Part shown: one piece after another, positions 23,227 through 34,179 of the stretch
Numbering within the stretch: position 1 is the first letter of the stretch
How the letters are laid out: each line of letters starts with the position of its first letter
NCBI GenBank assembly: GCA_033032865.1
Contig: JAWHQI010000501.1
Location: 434,001 to 498,000, forward strand
Direction: 5' to 3'
Length of the DNA: 64,000 nt
DNA from: Dactylorhiza incarnata
Taxonomy: Eukaryota; Streptophyta; Magnoliopsida; Asparagales; Orchidaceae
Notes under the pieces: model-generated
The model's input: only the letters and a program-made list of their open reading frames with translations
The model's database searches: none
Told to the model about the DNA's origin: nothing
Made by a program: the position numbers and the translations under genes

Positions 23227-24154
23227 ACTTGGTATCAGAGCCTCTTTCCTCGGATCTACGGTTCCCTTTCACAGCCTTTCCGCGCTTATTCAGATCCCGA
23301 CGAATCTGACCGTCGACATCCACGACGACGCACGCCGAAGAGGCATCCTCGCTCCTTCCATCGCCGAGCCAGGCGACCACGATCTCCCCGGGTGCTGATC
23401 AATTCGTCTACTTCCCCTACACCCAGAAGCACGTCGACCTTCTTCCTGTGCGCTCGACAGCCAAGTCGAGGACGAAGAGCAGGACGACTATTTAACGGAT
23501 AGGAAGAAGCTGGTCATTTTCCTGTGATCGACATCATCTTCTCCCTGTCGCACGAGCCGTCTAAGCCTGCGTCGACCTTCTTCTCGTGCGCTCCTTCTCC
23601 CTCTCGCCGCCGACGTCCAGGACTAACAATGTAGATCAAAGTCACGCGACGCCCTCATTGCCTGTCACGCGCGCAAAACCCTCGAGCCCAACGCCTTTCG
23701 TTTTCGCCAGCGCCTCTGTCGTTTTCGCTGCTGCACGCAAGCGTACTAGTGCCATCTGGAGACCCAGGGCGCTCGTTTCAAGATTCCCACCCTTTTCTCT
23801 GTGCCCTTTCGTGACCGCACACAATCCATACTTTATTTCTTTTGAGAAGTGGGCGTTCTGTGCCTCAAGCCTTCTGTCTCCAAAAGCGCCAGTGAATTGA
23901 TTTTTTAATTAATTACTTAATAATTAATTAATTGTTGTCTTCGATCGGTACTTATCGAGCGCAATTCCGTTGTTGAAAGTCATTCAAGATTTTATGGTCC
24001 CGCGTTCGTTCGTTCATGTCTCTGATACACCATCGAGTTCCCATTTACATTAATTCTAGATTTGGCTAGTGCTTGGGCGGCACCGGGCTCCCAAACTCTA
24101 TTGCTTTAGAGTGAAATTTCTTGTGAATGCACATGCCTTGGTTTTTCTAATTTG
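23227..24154 (+). other. E9 interior or intron remnant, no gene recognised
   Basis: GC-rich to about 23900, then AT-rich. Arg/Pro/Ser-rich short frames occur on both strands but there is no Gag domain, zinc knuckle or pol motif. It is probably the untranslated leader of E9 up to the insertion point of E4 at 24155. Confidence 0.5.
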
Positions 24155-24248
24155 TGTTGTAATATTAAATAGATTTAAGAGGTTGTGGTTGTAGGCTATA
24201 TAAAGCCAAATTTCGTTACCCTAGTGAATTAAGAGTCCTTTCGTAACT
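24155..24248 (+). repeat. E4 5' LTR (94 bp)
   Basis: One base longer than the 3' copy (AAAGCCAAA versus AAAGCAAA). It contains GGCTATATAAAGC, a good TATA box. Confidence 0.85.
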
Positions 24249-24656
24249 TGGTATCAAAGCGGAAAAAGAAAACCGCCGCATGTTCGCTCTTCGGTCGTCC
24301 GTCTCCAGCGATCCATGAACGACGCCACCAACGCTCTCCCGCGACCTCCCAGCGGCGCGTCTCCCCCGACTTCTTTGTCTCCCGTCTGCGACTTCAGCCT
24401 AGCGGCCGCTTCTAGCTGCTGCAGCGTCTCTGGCTGCGGCCAGACCGGCTGCAGGGGGTCTTCCGCGCCGTACGAACGACGCCCTAGAGGCCAATCTCCT
24501 CCTCGCTCTGCCACACACAATACATCGTGCGTAGGCCACTTACGCCTGAGCACATCCCGCATACCCCAGTTTCAATATGCGGTGATCGGATCTAGGGCAG
24601 GAGGAGGCATTTCTTGATACGATACGGGATGTGGTGATCGGTGAAGAAGTTGATCC

Positions 24657-25680
24657 ATGCCGTCGAAGGGTGGTATGATGGAGGATGTCTTCAAGATGTT
24701 GGGCTTGGATGAGTTGGCCACTTTGTTGAGGGTTTTGGGTTCATCGCACCGACCGACGAAGCTGGAACTTCCACCGATTGATCTGAAGCTTGAAGGACCG
24801 ACCCCCTACCTGAGTTGGTCATGCCGTGTGATGAAAACCCTTGTTGTGAAACATGTCGGGGGCTTCCCGACGGGGGCATTAAAGAAACCAGAACCTGACT
24901 GGAGGAGATTAGTGGGAGTCGGCCTATATGGCGGTGTTTATGTGACTTCTCAGCTCGGTTGTCCTATCAATTGCCGCCACGGTTGATGGCCTAGAGACGG
25001 TCATGAAGGTTTGGGACAAGCCGAAGAATACATATGATGGCGCGAGGAACACTCTGCGGGTCTTCCAGGTGAAGGGAGAAATTGATGACACCGTTCAGGG
25101 AGAGAAGACGGTGCAGGAGTACGCCTTCGAGTTGGAACGTCTATAGGTGGATTACGATCACGCCTCCGACGGGATGTGTTATAGTGATCCGCAGTGTAGG
25201 GCTTCCAAGATCATCGTGGAGGAGAGGATGATGCAGTTCCTGAAGGGATTAAATGACAAGTTTGATCAGCGGAGAGCCCTACTTCTATCTGCTACGAAGG
25301 TTCCTACGCTTACCGAGGCCATCTCTGCCATGATCTAGGAGGAGACATATCTCAAACTTCAGGCAGGGACAACAGGGTCCATTACTGTGAAGTCATCACT
25401 AGCAGTTACTGGCCATGGTGTTATAGGACAGAGGGAAGAAATCCGACAGTGTTACAACTGTGGGGAGGTGGGCCATCTGAGGCAAGCGTGCCCTAAGCCG
25501 CCCAAGGAGAGAGATTCGGGTGGTGGACGGGGACGTTGTCGTGGACGTGGTCAGGCTCGTGGTGGCCGAGGAGGCTATCGTGCCAATTTGGGCATGACTG
25601 ATAGTGCGGAGGAAGTCGATATTATCTATACAGAGGAGCAGACCCTTCTGAGAATGATGGAGGGCATCAAGAGGAAATAG
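24657..25680 (+). pseudogene. E4 gag
   Basis: From the ATG at 24657 (MPSKGGMMEDVFKMLG), interrupted near 24987 and at the in-frame stops around 25146 and 25339. It ends with a complete zinc knuckle CYNCGEVGHLRQAC (about 25450) and an Arg/Gly-rich tail with repeated GRG motifs. Role: particle protein and RNA binding. Only a few changes separate it from an open frame. Confidence 0.8.
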
Positions 25681-28600
25681 ATGGGCGAGGGGGGCATGGA
25701 TGAAACTGGGGGGGGGGTCGCTATGTATGCCCACCCAACTGATGGATCTCTTGTTCTTGCATCCATATCTTCCTCCAGGGCATCAGATTGGATCATTGAC
25801 TCAGGAGCTTCACGTCATGTGACAGGAAATGCATGTGAGTTTTCCTCCCACACTCGCCTAGCTACTGCAGATAGCATCCAGACGGCGGATGGTACGTTCT
25901 AACCAGTGGTCGGTAAAGGTATTGTTAATTGTTCAGGTTCAGTAAAACTATCCAATGTTTTGTATGTTCATTCTTTTCCAGTTAGTCTCTTATCCATTAG
26001 TTTCATAATTATTCAATTGAGATGTGTTTTTTCTTTTGATATTCCCATGGTGAATTTCCAGGAGAAAGGGACGAGACAGATACTTGGGACTAGGACTTGG
26101 CATGACGGGCTGTGGTATCTGGATCGAGGAGGATTGGATGCAACTCTTGTATCTGTGGTAGAGAAGGAAAAAGTTGGAGGACAGAAGATGAGTGCAGAGG
26201 ATACGCTGGTACTCCATCACAGGCGGTTGGGGCACCCTTCGTTTGGCACTATAGCTATGTTAATTCCTACTATTTTTGAAAAAGTAAATAAAACTAAATT
26301 GGTGTGTGATGCTTGTGATTTAGGCAAGCTTACTAGGAGTTCGTATGTTAGTACGGGCTGGAGAAGCTCTTATGTTTTTGATGTAGTTCATTCTGATGTA
26401 TATGGGCTTTGTGTTGTAAGTTTTTTGAATGGTTATAAGTACTTTGTCTCTTTTATTGATTGTGCATCCCGTGTTACTTGGTTATATTTGATGAAAAATA
26501 GGAGTGAGGTACTTACCTACTTTCGAGATTTCCATAAGCATGTTCAGAAACAATACACTGCGGTGATTAAGGTACTAAGGTCGGATAATGAGACAGAATA
26601 CACTAATAGGGCAATGGAGGAGTACTTATCAATTTATGGGATATTGCACCATACCACCTGTGCATACACATCGACACATAATGGAGTGGCGGAAAGGAAG
26701 AACAGACACCTTCTGGAGGTGGCAAGGAGTATGATGCTCAACATGAAGGTTCCTCAGAGTCTGTGATGATATGCGGTGTTGACAGCGGCACAGCTGATCA
26801 ATAGGATGCCATCACAGGTTCTGGGGTGGAAGTCTCTGTGTCAGCTGTTGCAGGGACATAATGGGGGGATCTTTTGTTTGAAGGTATTTGGGTGTGGACA
26901 ACAGGACGGGGGTTGGTAAGCTTGATGCAGGGGCAGTCAAGTGTATCTTTGTGGGCCACTCTCGTACTCAAAAGGGTACGCGTTCTGGAGTCCAGTGGAG
27001 AAAAGAAACTTTGTGAGCATGGATGTTGACTTTAGAGAGATGAAGCAGTACTGCCGATAGGAGGGAGCTCTACCCACACCAGATTCGTCAGATACTGAAG
27101 ATGTGAGGCGAGAGAGGGAGAGGTTGGTGACAGATCTAGGAGTTTGGCAGGGAGGATTAGTGGAGGAGCATGGAAGTGATGAGGAGCAGCTGGAGGAGAT
27201 TGAGGAGGAGAGGCGAGATGTTAGACCCACGACTCAGGGGGAGCTACTTACGTACAGTAGGAGGGGGAAACTGTCAGCAGTACCAGCTCCAGTGCCAGTG
27301 CGGCAACGCCCAGTCTAGCTCCTAGTCCCTTGGGTATGTCTGTCCCTACTCCTGGAGCACCTACATCACCGCAAGCCTCAGGTAATATCCTTCCCCTACT
27401 TCTCCTTCTCCAACTGTCACATTGCGGAAGACTACTCGCAGCAATGCGGGAAATCCTCCTGATAGATTCGGTTGAGACCTTGTTTTCTTTGTCTCTTATG
27501 ATCATATCTCCTCTTCTCATGGAACATTCATTGCATCGTTGAATAGTATTATTGTACCTAACAATTGGCAGGTTGCCAAAGACGATCCGAAGTGGAAGAC
27601 AACAATGAAGGAGGAGATGAGGGCTCTTAAGAAGAACAAGACTTGGGAGCTGGAACAGCCCCCAAAGGATTAGAAGGCCGTCAGGTGCAAATGGGTGTTC
27701 ACTGTGAAGCAAAACCCAGAGGGACAGGTCGAGCGCTACAAGGCTCGATTGGTTGCCAAAGGGTAGACCTATAACATCAATTATGGCGAAACATTTGCAC
27801 CCGTTGTGAGATGAGCACCGTCAGGACTCTAATCAGCTTGTCGGTGAATGGTGGATGGATGTTGCACCAACTAGATGTGAAAAATGCATTTCTTCATGGA
27901 GATCTAGAAGAGGAGGTGTACATGGAGATACCACCAGGGTTGGGCACGGCCAAGACAGAAGGTAGAGTGTGCAGGTTGAAGAAGTCCCTCTATGGGCTGA
28001 AGCAGTCACCTCGCGCATGGTTCGACACGTTCAGGAAGGCGATGATTGCAATGGGATATCAACAGATAAATGCTGATCACACAGTGTTTTTAGGCAGAAT
28101 GAAGGTTACATCACCATGCTCGCGTTGTATGTGAACGACATGATCATCACAGGGGATGATGAGCATGAGATTGACCTCTTCTAGGGGGCTTTCGACAAAG
28201 AGTTTCAGGTGAAGGATCTGGGTCTTCTTAGGTATTTCCTTGGGATTTAGATTGCTTACGAGGCAGAGGGGATAATCCTTTCCCAAAGGAAATACGGTTT
28301 GGATCTCCTAACAGAAACAGGGATGTTGGGGTACAAACCTGTTGCGCACCAATCGATCGGAAGTGTAAACTTGGTGCTGAGGCTGGGGAACCAATGGATC
28401 GTGAGAGGTATCAAAGGCTAGTTGGGAGGTTGACTTACTTGAACCACACTCACCCGGACATCTCCTTTGATGTGAGCGTGGTGAGCCGCTACATGCATGA
28501 CCCAAGGAAGGGCCATATGGATGCAGTGTACCAGACTCTGCAGTACTTGAAGAATGCTCCTGGCACGGGGCTGACGTTCAGAAGGAACGAGCACGTGAAG

Positions 28601-29047
28601 ATTGAGGGCTACTGCGACTCTGACTGGGCAAGCTGTGTGGATTACAGGAGGTTCACTTCAGGCTATTGCATATTTGTGGGAGACAACCTGGTCTCCTAGA
28701 GGAGCAAGAAACAATCTGTAGTGGCTAGATCGACATCAGAGGCAAAGTATAGAGCCATGACATTAGGGGTTGCAGAGCTTCTGTGGCTGAAAGGGATGCT
28801 TGTGGAGCTGAAGTTGGATCAAGGAGATAAGATGAAGTTGTGGTGTGACAGTTAGTCAGCCTTCAATATTGCAAATAATTCAGTCCAACACGATCGAACC
28901 AAACATATAGAGATTAATAGGTTTTTCATAAAGGAAAAGCTTGATAGTGGACTACTGGAGTTGGGTCACGTCTCAACCAAGGGTCAGGTAGCAGATTGCT
29001 TGACCAAGGGACTCAATTCAGAGGATATGACCAGGGGTTGTGAATGA
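25681..29047 (+). pseudogene. E4 pol: protease, integrase, RT, RNase H
   Basis: Protease SDWIIDSGASRHVTGN starts near 25787. Pre-integrase and integrase form a long open segment 25906-26766 with HHRRLGHPSFG, CDACDLGKLTRSSY, DVVHSDVYG, RSDNETEY and NGVAERKNRHLLEV, which is then cut by a stop at 26764. RT spans about 27560-28330, with [19 protein letters not shown] and [11 protein letters not shown]; the catalytic box reads YVND, with Asp changed to Asn. RNase H spans 28394-29047 with YCDSDWA and EAKYRAM, interrupted by TAG at about 28699 and 28855. It ends just before the purine tract. Confidence 0.87.
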
Positions 29048-29080
29048 GCTTAGTGAATATCTTTCGCCAATTTTGAGGAG

Positions 29081-29173
29081 TGTTGTAATATTAAATAGAG
29101 TTAAGAGGTTGTGGTTGTAGGCTATATAAAGCAAATTTCGTTACCCTAATGAATTAAGAGTCCTTTCGTAACT
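29081..29173 (+). repeat. E4 3' LTR (93 bp)
   Basis: Near-identical partner of 24155-24248, preceded by TTTTGAGGAG. Confidence 0.85.
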
Positions 29174-30672
29174 GTTTGTATAATAAATTATGTAAGTATT
29201 TGATGTGTGTGCAAGTATCCTTGCTGTGCATGTAGATTAATGAAAAATACATTTATCATAGTTATCAAGTTGGGTTGTTTGTTCCGAACTCAGAACCTAG
29301 ATGATCCTGGAACACACTCCTCAGAGCTATTGGAAGGGCGGTAGGATGTATCAACAGGGAAATATGTTTACTCGAGGGAACCATTATGACTATATGTTGC
29401 ATCATTGCATCGATCGACATTTCAATATTATGTTGAAGATGCTCTTACCAGGCAAAACAGAGGGAAGCAGCTGGGAAGTAAAAGCAATCGACATTTTGGT
29501 ATAATCGGGATAACCTTGGAGTGTCCAATTGTCGGTCAACACTAGTTGTTTCAGCACTTGATCGTTGGCCGCAATCGTGCCCGAAGGCCAGATTATTGAC
29601 CGTTGACCAGTGCTTGGAGATTGAATTGATTGTTGACTATGAATGCTTGATCGTCTTCCGACGATCGATGCTTCACGATCAAGCACTCAACGTCAAGCAT
29701 CACTCAATAAATATATGCCCAATTGTCGACCAGTTGTACCTACATCCTTTTTCTCTTTCGTCATTAATACTTCTCGTAGTTTAAGTCATTGTCGTCATTG
29801 CGTTTGTTTCTGCCGCCAACAAGTTAGTGCTCGCATTCTATCGGGCCCGCGGTCTGGTGTATATGTACGTACATTGCCTTATCATGACCTCGTTACTCCA
29901 CCCTATCAAACATAATCTCTGTCTTGATCAGGACCTCAAATGTGGCATATCAGAAAAATAGTTTCCAATTCATCAAATTGAATCTCTCTATCTCTATCGG
30001 GACTCTGATAGAGACATATTGGAACCTTGATAGCTTCAAGTTGCTTGTGCTGCTCCATGTTACTTGTGCTGCTCCATATATTCCTCGTGTTATCAGGGTC
30101 TTCCTATGAGGCTTCGTCTAGCCTTGCTCCATCACTCTCTTCTCCTTATCATCATGAACATCGCGAGGAAATTCAGGTCGTTACTATTTCATTGAACGAA
30201 CGTGCTAAATATACACTGTGAGTCAACTATTTTTGTCGTGCACTTTAAATGCATGATTTTCTCCATCACGTGACAACAACTCCCTCTCTTAGGTCTATGA
30301 GCATGCGACGAGGGTTGAGTTTAAGCCTGAATGTTGAAATCCATGGATGAAGAGCCCCAAAAGCTCGTTATGAAAAATGAGTCTGCTTATGTGGGACGAA
30401 CTTCTGTTTTTGTATCCTGGGCAAGACGATATCCAATCTCTTTATGATCTGTCTATGGAGTTTAGCCCCCCTATCTCCTGGAGTATATGGCGTTATGTCA
30501 TCATAGCGGCTAAATTGAAAGTGTGTTCGACACCATCCATTGACAACATACGTTACTGTTAAATTGACACAATGAAAGGAAGTTTGTATTGCCATGTTGA
30601 TGGCCCATGTTCCATTCATTTCAATATCATTTGATCTAATATCCTCACTGCTCTGACCATTCCTTCCATATC
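29174..30672 (+). other. About 1.5 kb without recognised gene
   Basis: Sequence between E4 and E5. It holds inverted motifs around CCAATTGTCG (29524 and 29708) and GATCAAGCACT, and tandem CTTGTGCTGCTCCAT at about 30046-30075, but no pol motifs, LTR boundary or ORF of known family. It continues directly at 41098 on the far side of E5. It may be the eroded interior of E9 or intron DNA. Confidence 0.5.
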
Positions 30673-30677
30673 CCTAT

Positions 30678-32016
30678 TGTTGGGGAAATGATTTATCTTA
30701 ACCCCTAGAATTAAGAAGAATATAATTTCTAAGAATGAAAAGTTAGTCTAAGTAAATATGCGTCGAATAGAATTCGACGCAACGTCGAAATGTAGTCGAC
30801 GTTTCCATCAGAATGAGTCGAAGTAACTCTAAGAAGAATTCGACATAATCTTTGTCGACGTAACTCTGACTTCTAGTCGACGCATTTAATAAAGTCGACG
30901 CACCTTCCTTATTCTCCTCTCGACGTCCAGCCAGGATGAACTCGGCGCTTACGTCGAATAGTAATCGACGCACATCGATTTTTATGTCAAATTCAAATTC
31001 ACGCCAGATCTCTTTCCTTCTTTCTAAAGATCTGAATTTTATGGAATGATTTTATTCTTTTATAACCGTTCTGAATCTGTCTTTCCTTCTAATTGATTCT
31101 TGGCTAATTTGATTAATATTTATTTGGATATTATTTGAAATCAGAATAAACTCTTTCCATCTACAGATAAAATTAGTATGGAAACTTTTATCTCTTTCTA
31201 ATTCTCTGTCTGCTAATTGATTATTCTTCTTTAGCAATATCTTTTCATACAGAGTTATAAATAAGAAGGAAGTCGACAGAGAATAACAACTAGTGATCCA
31301 CCATAAACATTTAAAAAAGAGGAAGAGCTCCCAAGTGAAGAGTGAGAAAGCTGAGAAAAGAGATAGTGTGCTGCAGCAAAGAAAAAGCCTTCATCTTCTT
31401 CTCCTGAGGCCATTCTGCTGCAAATTCTGAAAGCTCTCACAAAAGAGAGAAAAGCTTACAATCTTCTTCTCACTATAGAAGAGAGATCATATTCACTATA
31501 CTTGTGCTTTTAATCTTCTTGCTAGGAAGAAGATTCTTTCTTACATATATTGTCTTCTGTTCTTCTACTTGTTCTACTTCTTCTTCTCATACTTATTTCA
31601 TTTTCAAATCGTGTAAAAGAGTTTTTAGAATCTCTCTTCAAAAAATTCAGTTGTAGTGGTTCTAAGAGTCTCCTTATCAAAAGACTCGGTCTGGTTCTAA
31701 GAGTCTCCTTATCAAAAGACTCAGTCTGGTTCTAAGAGTCTCCTTATCAAAAGACTCAGTGCAAGTTAGTGAATTCCTACCAAAGAGGGTAGAAGAGTGG
31801 ACTACCCAAAGTTTGGGGAACCACTATATTTCTTTGTGTTGTGCTGTGATTTTCTTCTTGTTATTTTTCTTCTTTACTTGCTTAATTCTTGTTGGTTTGT
31901 GGGAAGCTTAAATCTGTGATTATTACACACATATATATATAATTGCACAAAGTATTTTTAAATCTCTATTCACCCCCCCTCTAGAGAATTCTAGTGATGC
32001 TAACTGTGCACTTTCA
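30678..32016 (+). repeat. E5 5' LTR (1,339 bp)
   Basis: Starts TGTTGGGGAAATG and ends GTGCACTTTCA. It includes three 21 bp palindromic units (30760-30780, 30782-30802, 30951-30971), several half units, and three tandem copies of a 35 bp unit at about 31659-31762. It is very similar to the 3' LTR, which differs mainly by a 14-15 bp insertion repeating AGTCGACGCACCTT. Confidence 0.92.
31659..31762. repeat. 35 bp tandem triplet in the E5 LTR
   Basis: Three copies of a unit containing GAGTCTCCTTATC then AAAAGACTC. Each copy has its own inverted repeat (GAGTCT...AGACTC) that can form a small stem. The same triplet is at about 40734-40836 in the 3' LTR. Position near the end of the LTR suggests that it lies in the transcribed R/U5 part. 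Confidence 0.85.
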
Positions 32017-32017
32017 A

Positions 32018-32029
32018 TTGGTATCAGAG
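32018..32029 (+). promoter_or_regulatory. E5 primer-binding site
   Basis: TTGGTATCAGAG, complementary to the 3' end of the plant initiator Met tRNA, one base after the 5' LTR. It primes minus-strand cDNA synthesis. Confidence 0.85.
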
Positions 32030-32119
32030 GGAGGTTGATCTAAAAAGGTTAACTCCTTGATCAAAAAGATCCTACCTCTCATATATATATATATATTTCT
32101 AAAAAAAATTATTTTTCAC

Positions 32120-34171
32120 ATGAGACAAATCAAAGATTATGCTTCCACCAGACCACCAATTTGCAACCTTGAAAAGTTTGCACTTTGGAAAACAAGAATT
32201 AAAATTTATCTAAACTCTATTGATGGGGAATTATTTGATGTTATTATGACAGGTCCTCCCAAGCCATTCAGAAAGGACTCAAGTGGAAAAGTAACTGAAA
32301 CACTTGCTCCAAAGGCTGAATGGACAGATGAAGAAAAGAAAGCCCAAGCATATGATGCCAAGGCTATGAACATCCTAGTCTCAACCCTCTCAGATGAAAT
32401 TTTCCAAAAGATTGCTGAATGTGAGTCAGCTAAGGAAATATGGGAGGCTCTCTCTAAAATAGTAGAAGGAAGTGCTGATGAGAGAAAGGACAGAAAGACA
32501 TTACTCATCTCTCAATATGAAAACTTCCAGAAGAAAGAAAGTGAAAGTGTTGCAGACATGTATGCCAGATTCAACCTCATAGTAAATGAGTTAAGAACAC
32601 TAGAGAAGGACATATCTCTCACTGAGATAAATGACAAATTGCTAACTTGCTTCCCAAGCTCTTGGGATTCAAGAATCTGGCCAATTAAAGACTCCAGAAG
32701 TAAAAAAGAAATCTCAACAGATGTCCTGTTGGGTAAATCAAGATCTTATGAACAGTTGTTGAAAACAAGAGCTGAGAAAGAAGAGAAAGAAAAGGCTCCT
32801 CCATCCTCAAAAGAAAAGAGCATTGCTTTGAAGGCTACTAAAGGTGAACCCTCTACAAATGATGAAGAGCTGATCAGTCTACTGGCCAGAAGGTTCAAGA
32901 AGTGGATCAAAACAGAAGGATCCAGAAGGAGAGACTCAAAAACCAGGTATGACAAAACTCCTAATAAAGAGATTATCTATTATTCTTGCAGGAAACCTGG
33001 ACAGATTGCACCTGAATGTCCTAAAGAGATCAGCAATAAGAAAGATCTGAAAAGAACAGATCTAAAGAAGAAGAAGAAGAAAGAGAAAGGGTTCATTGCT
33101 CAATCATGGAGTGATTCAGAATCTGAAGGAAGTACCTCATCTGAAGATGATCAGGAAAAGGCTAAGCAAGAGGAAACCTGTTTGATGGCTACTGAAAAGC
33201 CTGAAGATACATCTTTGGTAAATATATTTGATGATATAGATTTCTCTTCCACTCATTTCAAAAATAGTTTCAAAGAACTCTGTTTAGATCTAGTCAAATC
33301 TGAGAAAGAAGTAAAAGAACTAAGAAATGAACTAAACAATCTCAAACAAATAAATACACAACATAAAAACTATAAGCTCAGTCTAGGACTCTCAGAGGAG
33401 CAACTAGATAAAATCAATACTGAAAATCAAGCACTAAGAAATGAGCTAGCAAAGGCAAAAGCCTTTGAAGACTCTCTAAATGGCAGAAGTCAGAAGCTCA
33501 AGAATATCTCTAACAATCTCACTGATAGATTTAGACAACTAAAATATAACACTGACTTAGAACCCAAACCTCAATCACCCAGCAAATCTGTCTGGAGACA
33601 TCCTATTCACTTCACTAGGGAGAATCATTTGACAGGAGAAAGATCACAAGAAAATCCAGAAACAACCACTGTTTTTAACAAAAACAATCTCACTATGCAT
33701 GAAGGAATCCTAGGTAAATATCCTCAGAAAAGAAACAAACTTGCGTCGAATCATTATCGACGTGCGTCGAACTCTACTCAACGCAACTCAAATAATGCAT
33801 CGATTTCTAATCAACGCAGACACCAAAATACGTCGACTCCCAATCGACGCAATCTCTCATATGCTTCAACTAAAAGTAACCACAGAATGAAGGAAGCGTC
33901 GACTTCCACTCGACGCAACTTTAAACATACGTCGAATTCATATCGACGCAATCAATCTAACAGAAATGTTTCCTTTTCCAAAAAGTCTTCTCAATCCATT
34001 TCCTTTTATTATGAACACTATTTCTGCAACATTACTAAAGAAAACTGGTATGATAAGCCAATACCCCTAAAGGAGGAAGGATATTCTGAAAAACCCACTT
34101 ATTCTTTCATTAAACCTTTCACTGTTGGGAGGAATGGACCCCAGCTTAGGAGGGTCCAAACTAATGTTTAA
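32120..34171 (+). CDS. E5 Gag (about 683 aa)
   Basis: I prefer the ATG at 32120 (MRQIKDYAST), about 90 bases after the primer site, over an in-frame ATG at 32057 that adds a low-complexity Ile/Lys leader. Residues 1-220 match UBN2-type copia gag (FALWKTRIKIYL, AKEIWEALSK, LLISQYENF). A Lys/Glu-rich region follows, then a zinc knuckle that has lost two ligands: YYSCRKPGQIAPEC has Tyr for the first Cys and Gln for His. A coiled-coil segment follows at about residues 400-490. Near the C-terminus there are six heptapeptides of pattern [A/T]S-x-x-x-[R/Q]R, each encoded by one 21 bp palindrome. The frame is fully open. Confidence 0.88.
   Translation: MRQIKDYASTRPPICNLEKFALWKTRIKIYLNSIDGELFDVIMTGPPKPFRKDSSGKVTETLAPKAEWTDEEKKAQAYDAKAMNILVSTLSDEIFQKIAECESAKEIWEALSKIVEGSADERKDRKTLLISQYENFQKKESESVADMYARFNLIVNELRTLEKDISLTEINDKLLTCFPSSWDSRIWPIKDSRSKKEISTDVLLGKSRSYEQLLKTRAEKEEKEKAPPSSKEKSIALKATKGEPSTNDEELISLLARRFKKWIKTEGSRRRDSKTRYDKTPNKEIIYYSCRKPGQIAPECPKEISNKKDLKRTDLKKKKKKEKGFIAQSWSDSESEGSTSSEDDQEKAKQEETCLMATEKPEDTSLVNIFDDIDFSSTHFKNSFKELCLDLVKSEKEVKELRNELNNLKQINTQHKNYKLSLGLSEEQLDKINTENQALRNELAKAKAFEDSLNGRSQKLKNISNNLTDRFRQLKYNTDLEPKPQSPSKSVWRHPIHFTRENHLTGERSQENPETTTVFNKNNLTMHEGILGKYPQKRNKLASNHYRRASNSTQRNSNNASISNQRRHQNTSTPNRRNLSYASTKSNHRMKEASTSTRRNFKHTSNSYRRNQSNRNVSFSKKSSQSISFYYEHYFCNITKENWYDKPIPLKEEGYSEKPTYSFIKPFTVGRNGPQLRRVQTNV
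33743..33949. repeat. Six 21 bp palindromic units inside E5 gag
   Basis: Units at 33743-33763, 33764-33784, 33797-33817, 33830-33850, 33896-33916 and 33929-33949. Each is [G/A]C[G/A]TCGA, seven variable bases, then TC[G/A]ACG[C/T]. The loops differ between units while the arms are conserved. All are in the same reading phase, giving the repeated [A/T]S-x-x-x-[R/Q]R heptapeptide. Confidence 0.9.
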
Positions 34172-34179
34172 AATTTTAT

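Larger units (their letters stand above)
24155..29173 (+). mobile_element. E4: Ty1/copia element with 93-94 bp LTRs
   Basis: LTRs at 24155-24248 and 29081-29173 are nearly identical, beginning TGTTGTAATATTAAATAG. The primer-binding site TTGGTATCAAAGC overlaps the end of the 5' LTR. The purine tract TTTTGAGGAG precedes the 3' LTR. Flanks ATTTG (24150-24154) and GTTTG (29174-29178) suggest a TSD. The very short LTRs fit the Ale/Retrofit type of copia, by inference. Gag and pol are in one direction with only a handful of stops, so it is younger than E1-E3. Confidence 0.88.

Noticed and set aside
22935..30672. Interpretation of E9 as a complete element enclosing E4
   Set aside because: I could not find its 3' LTR or a returning TTGAC target copy before E5, nor the continuation of E3 RT, so only the 5' LTR is reported.
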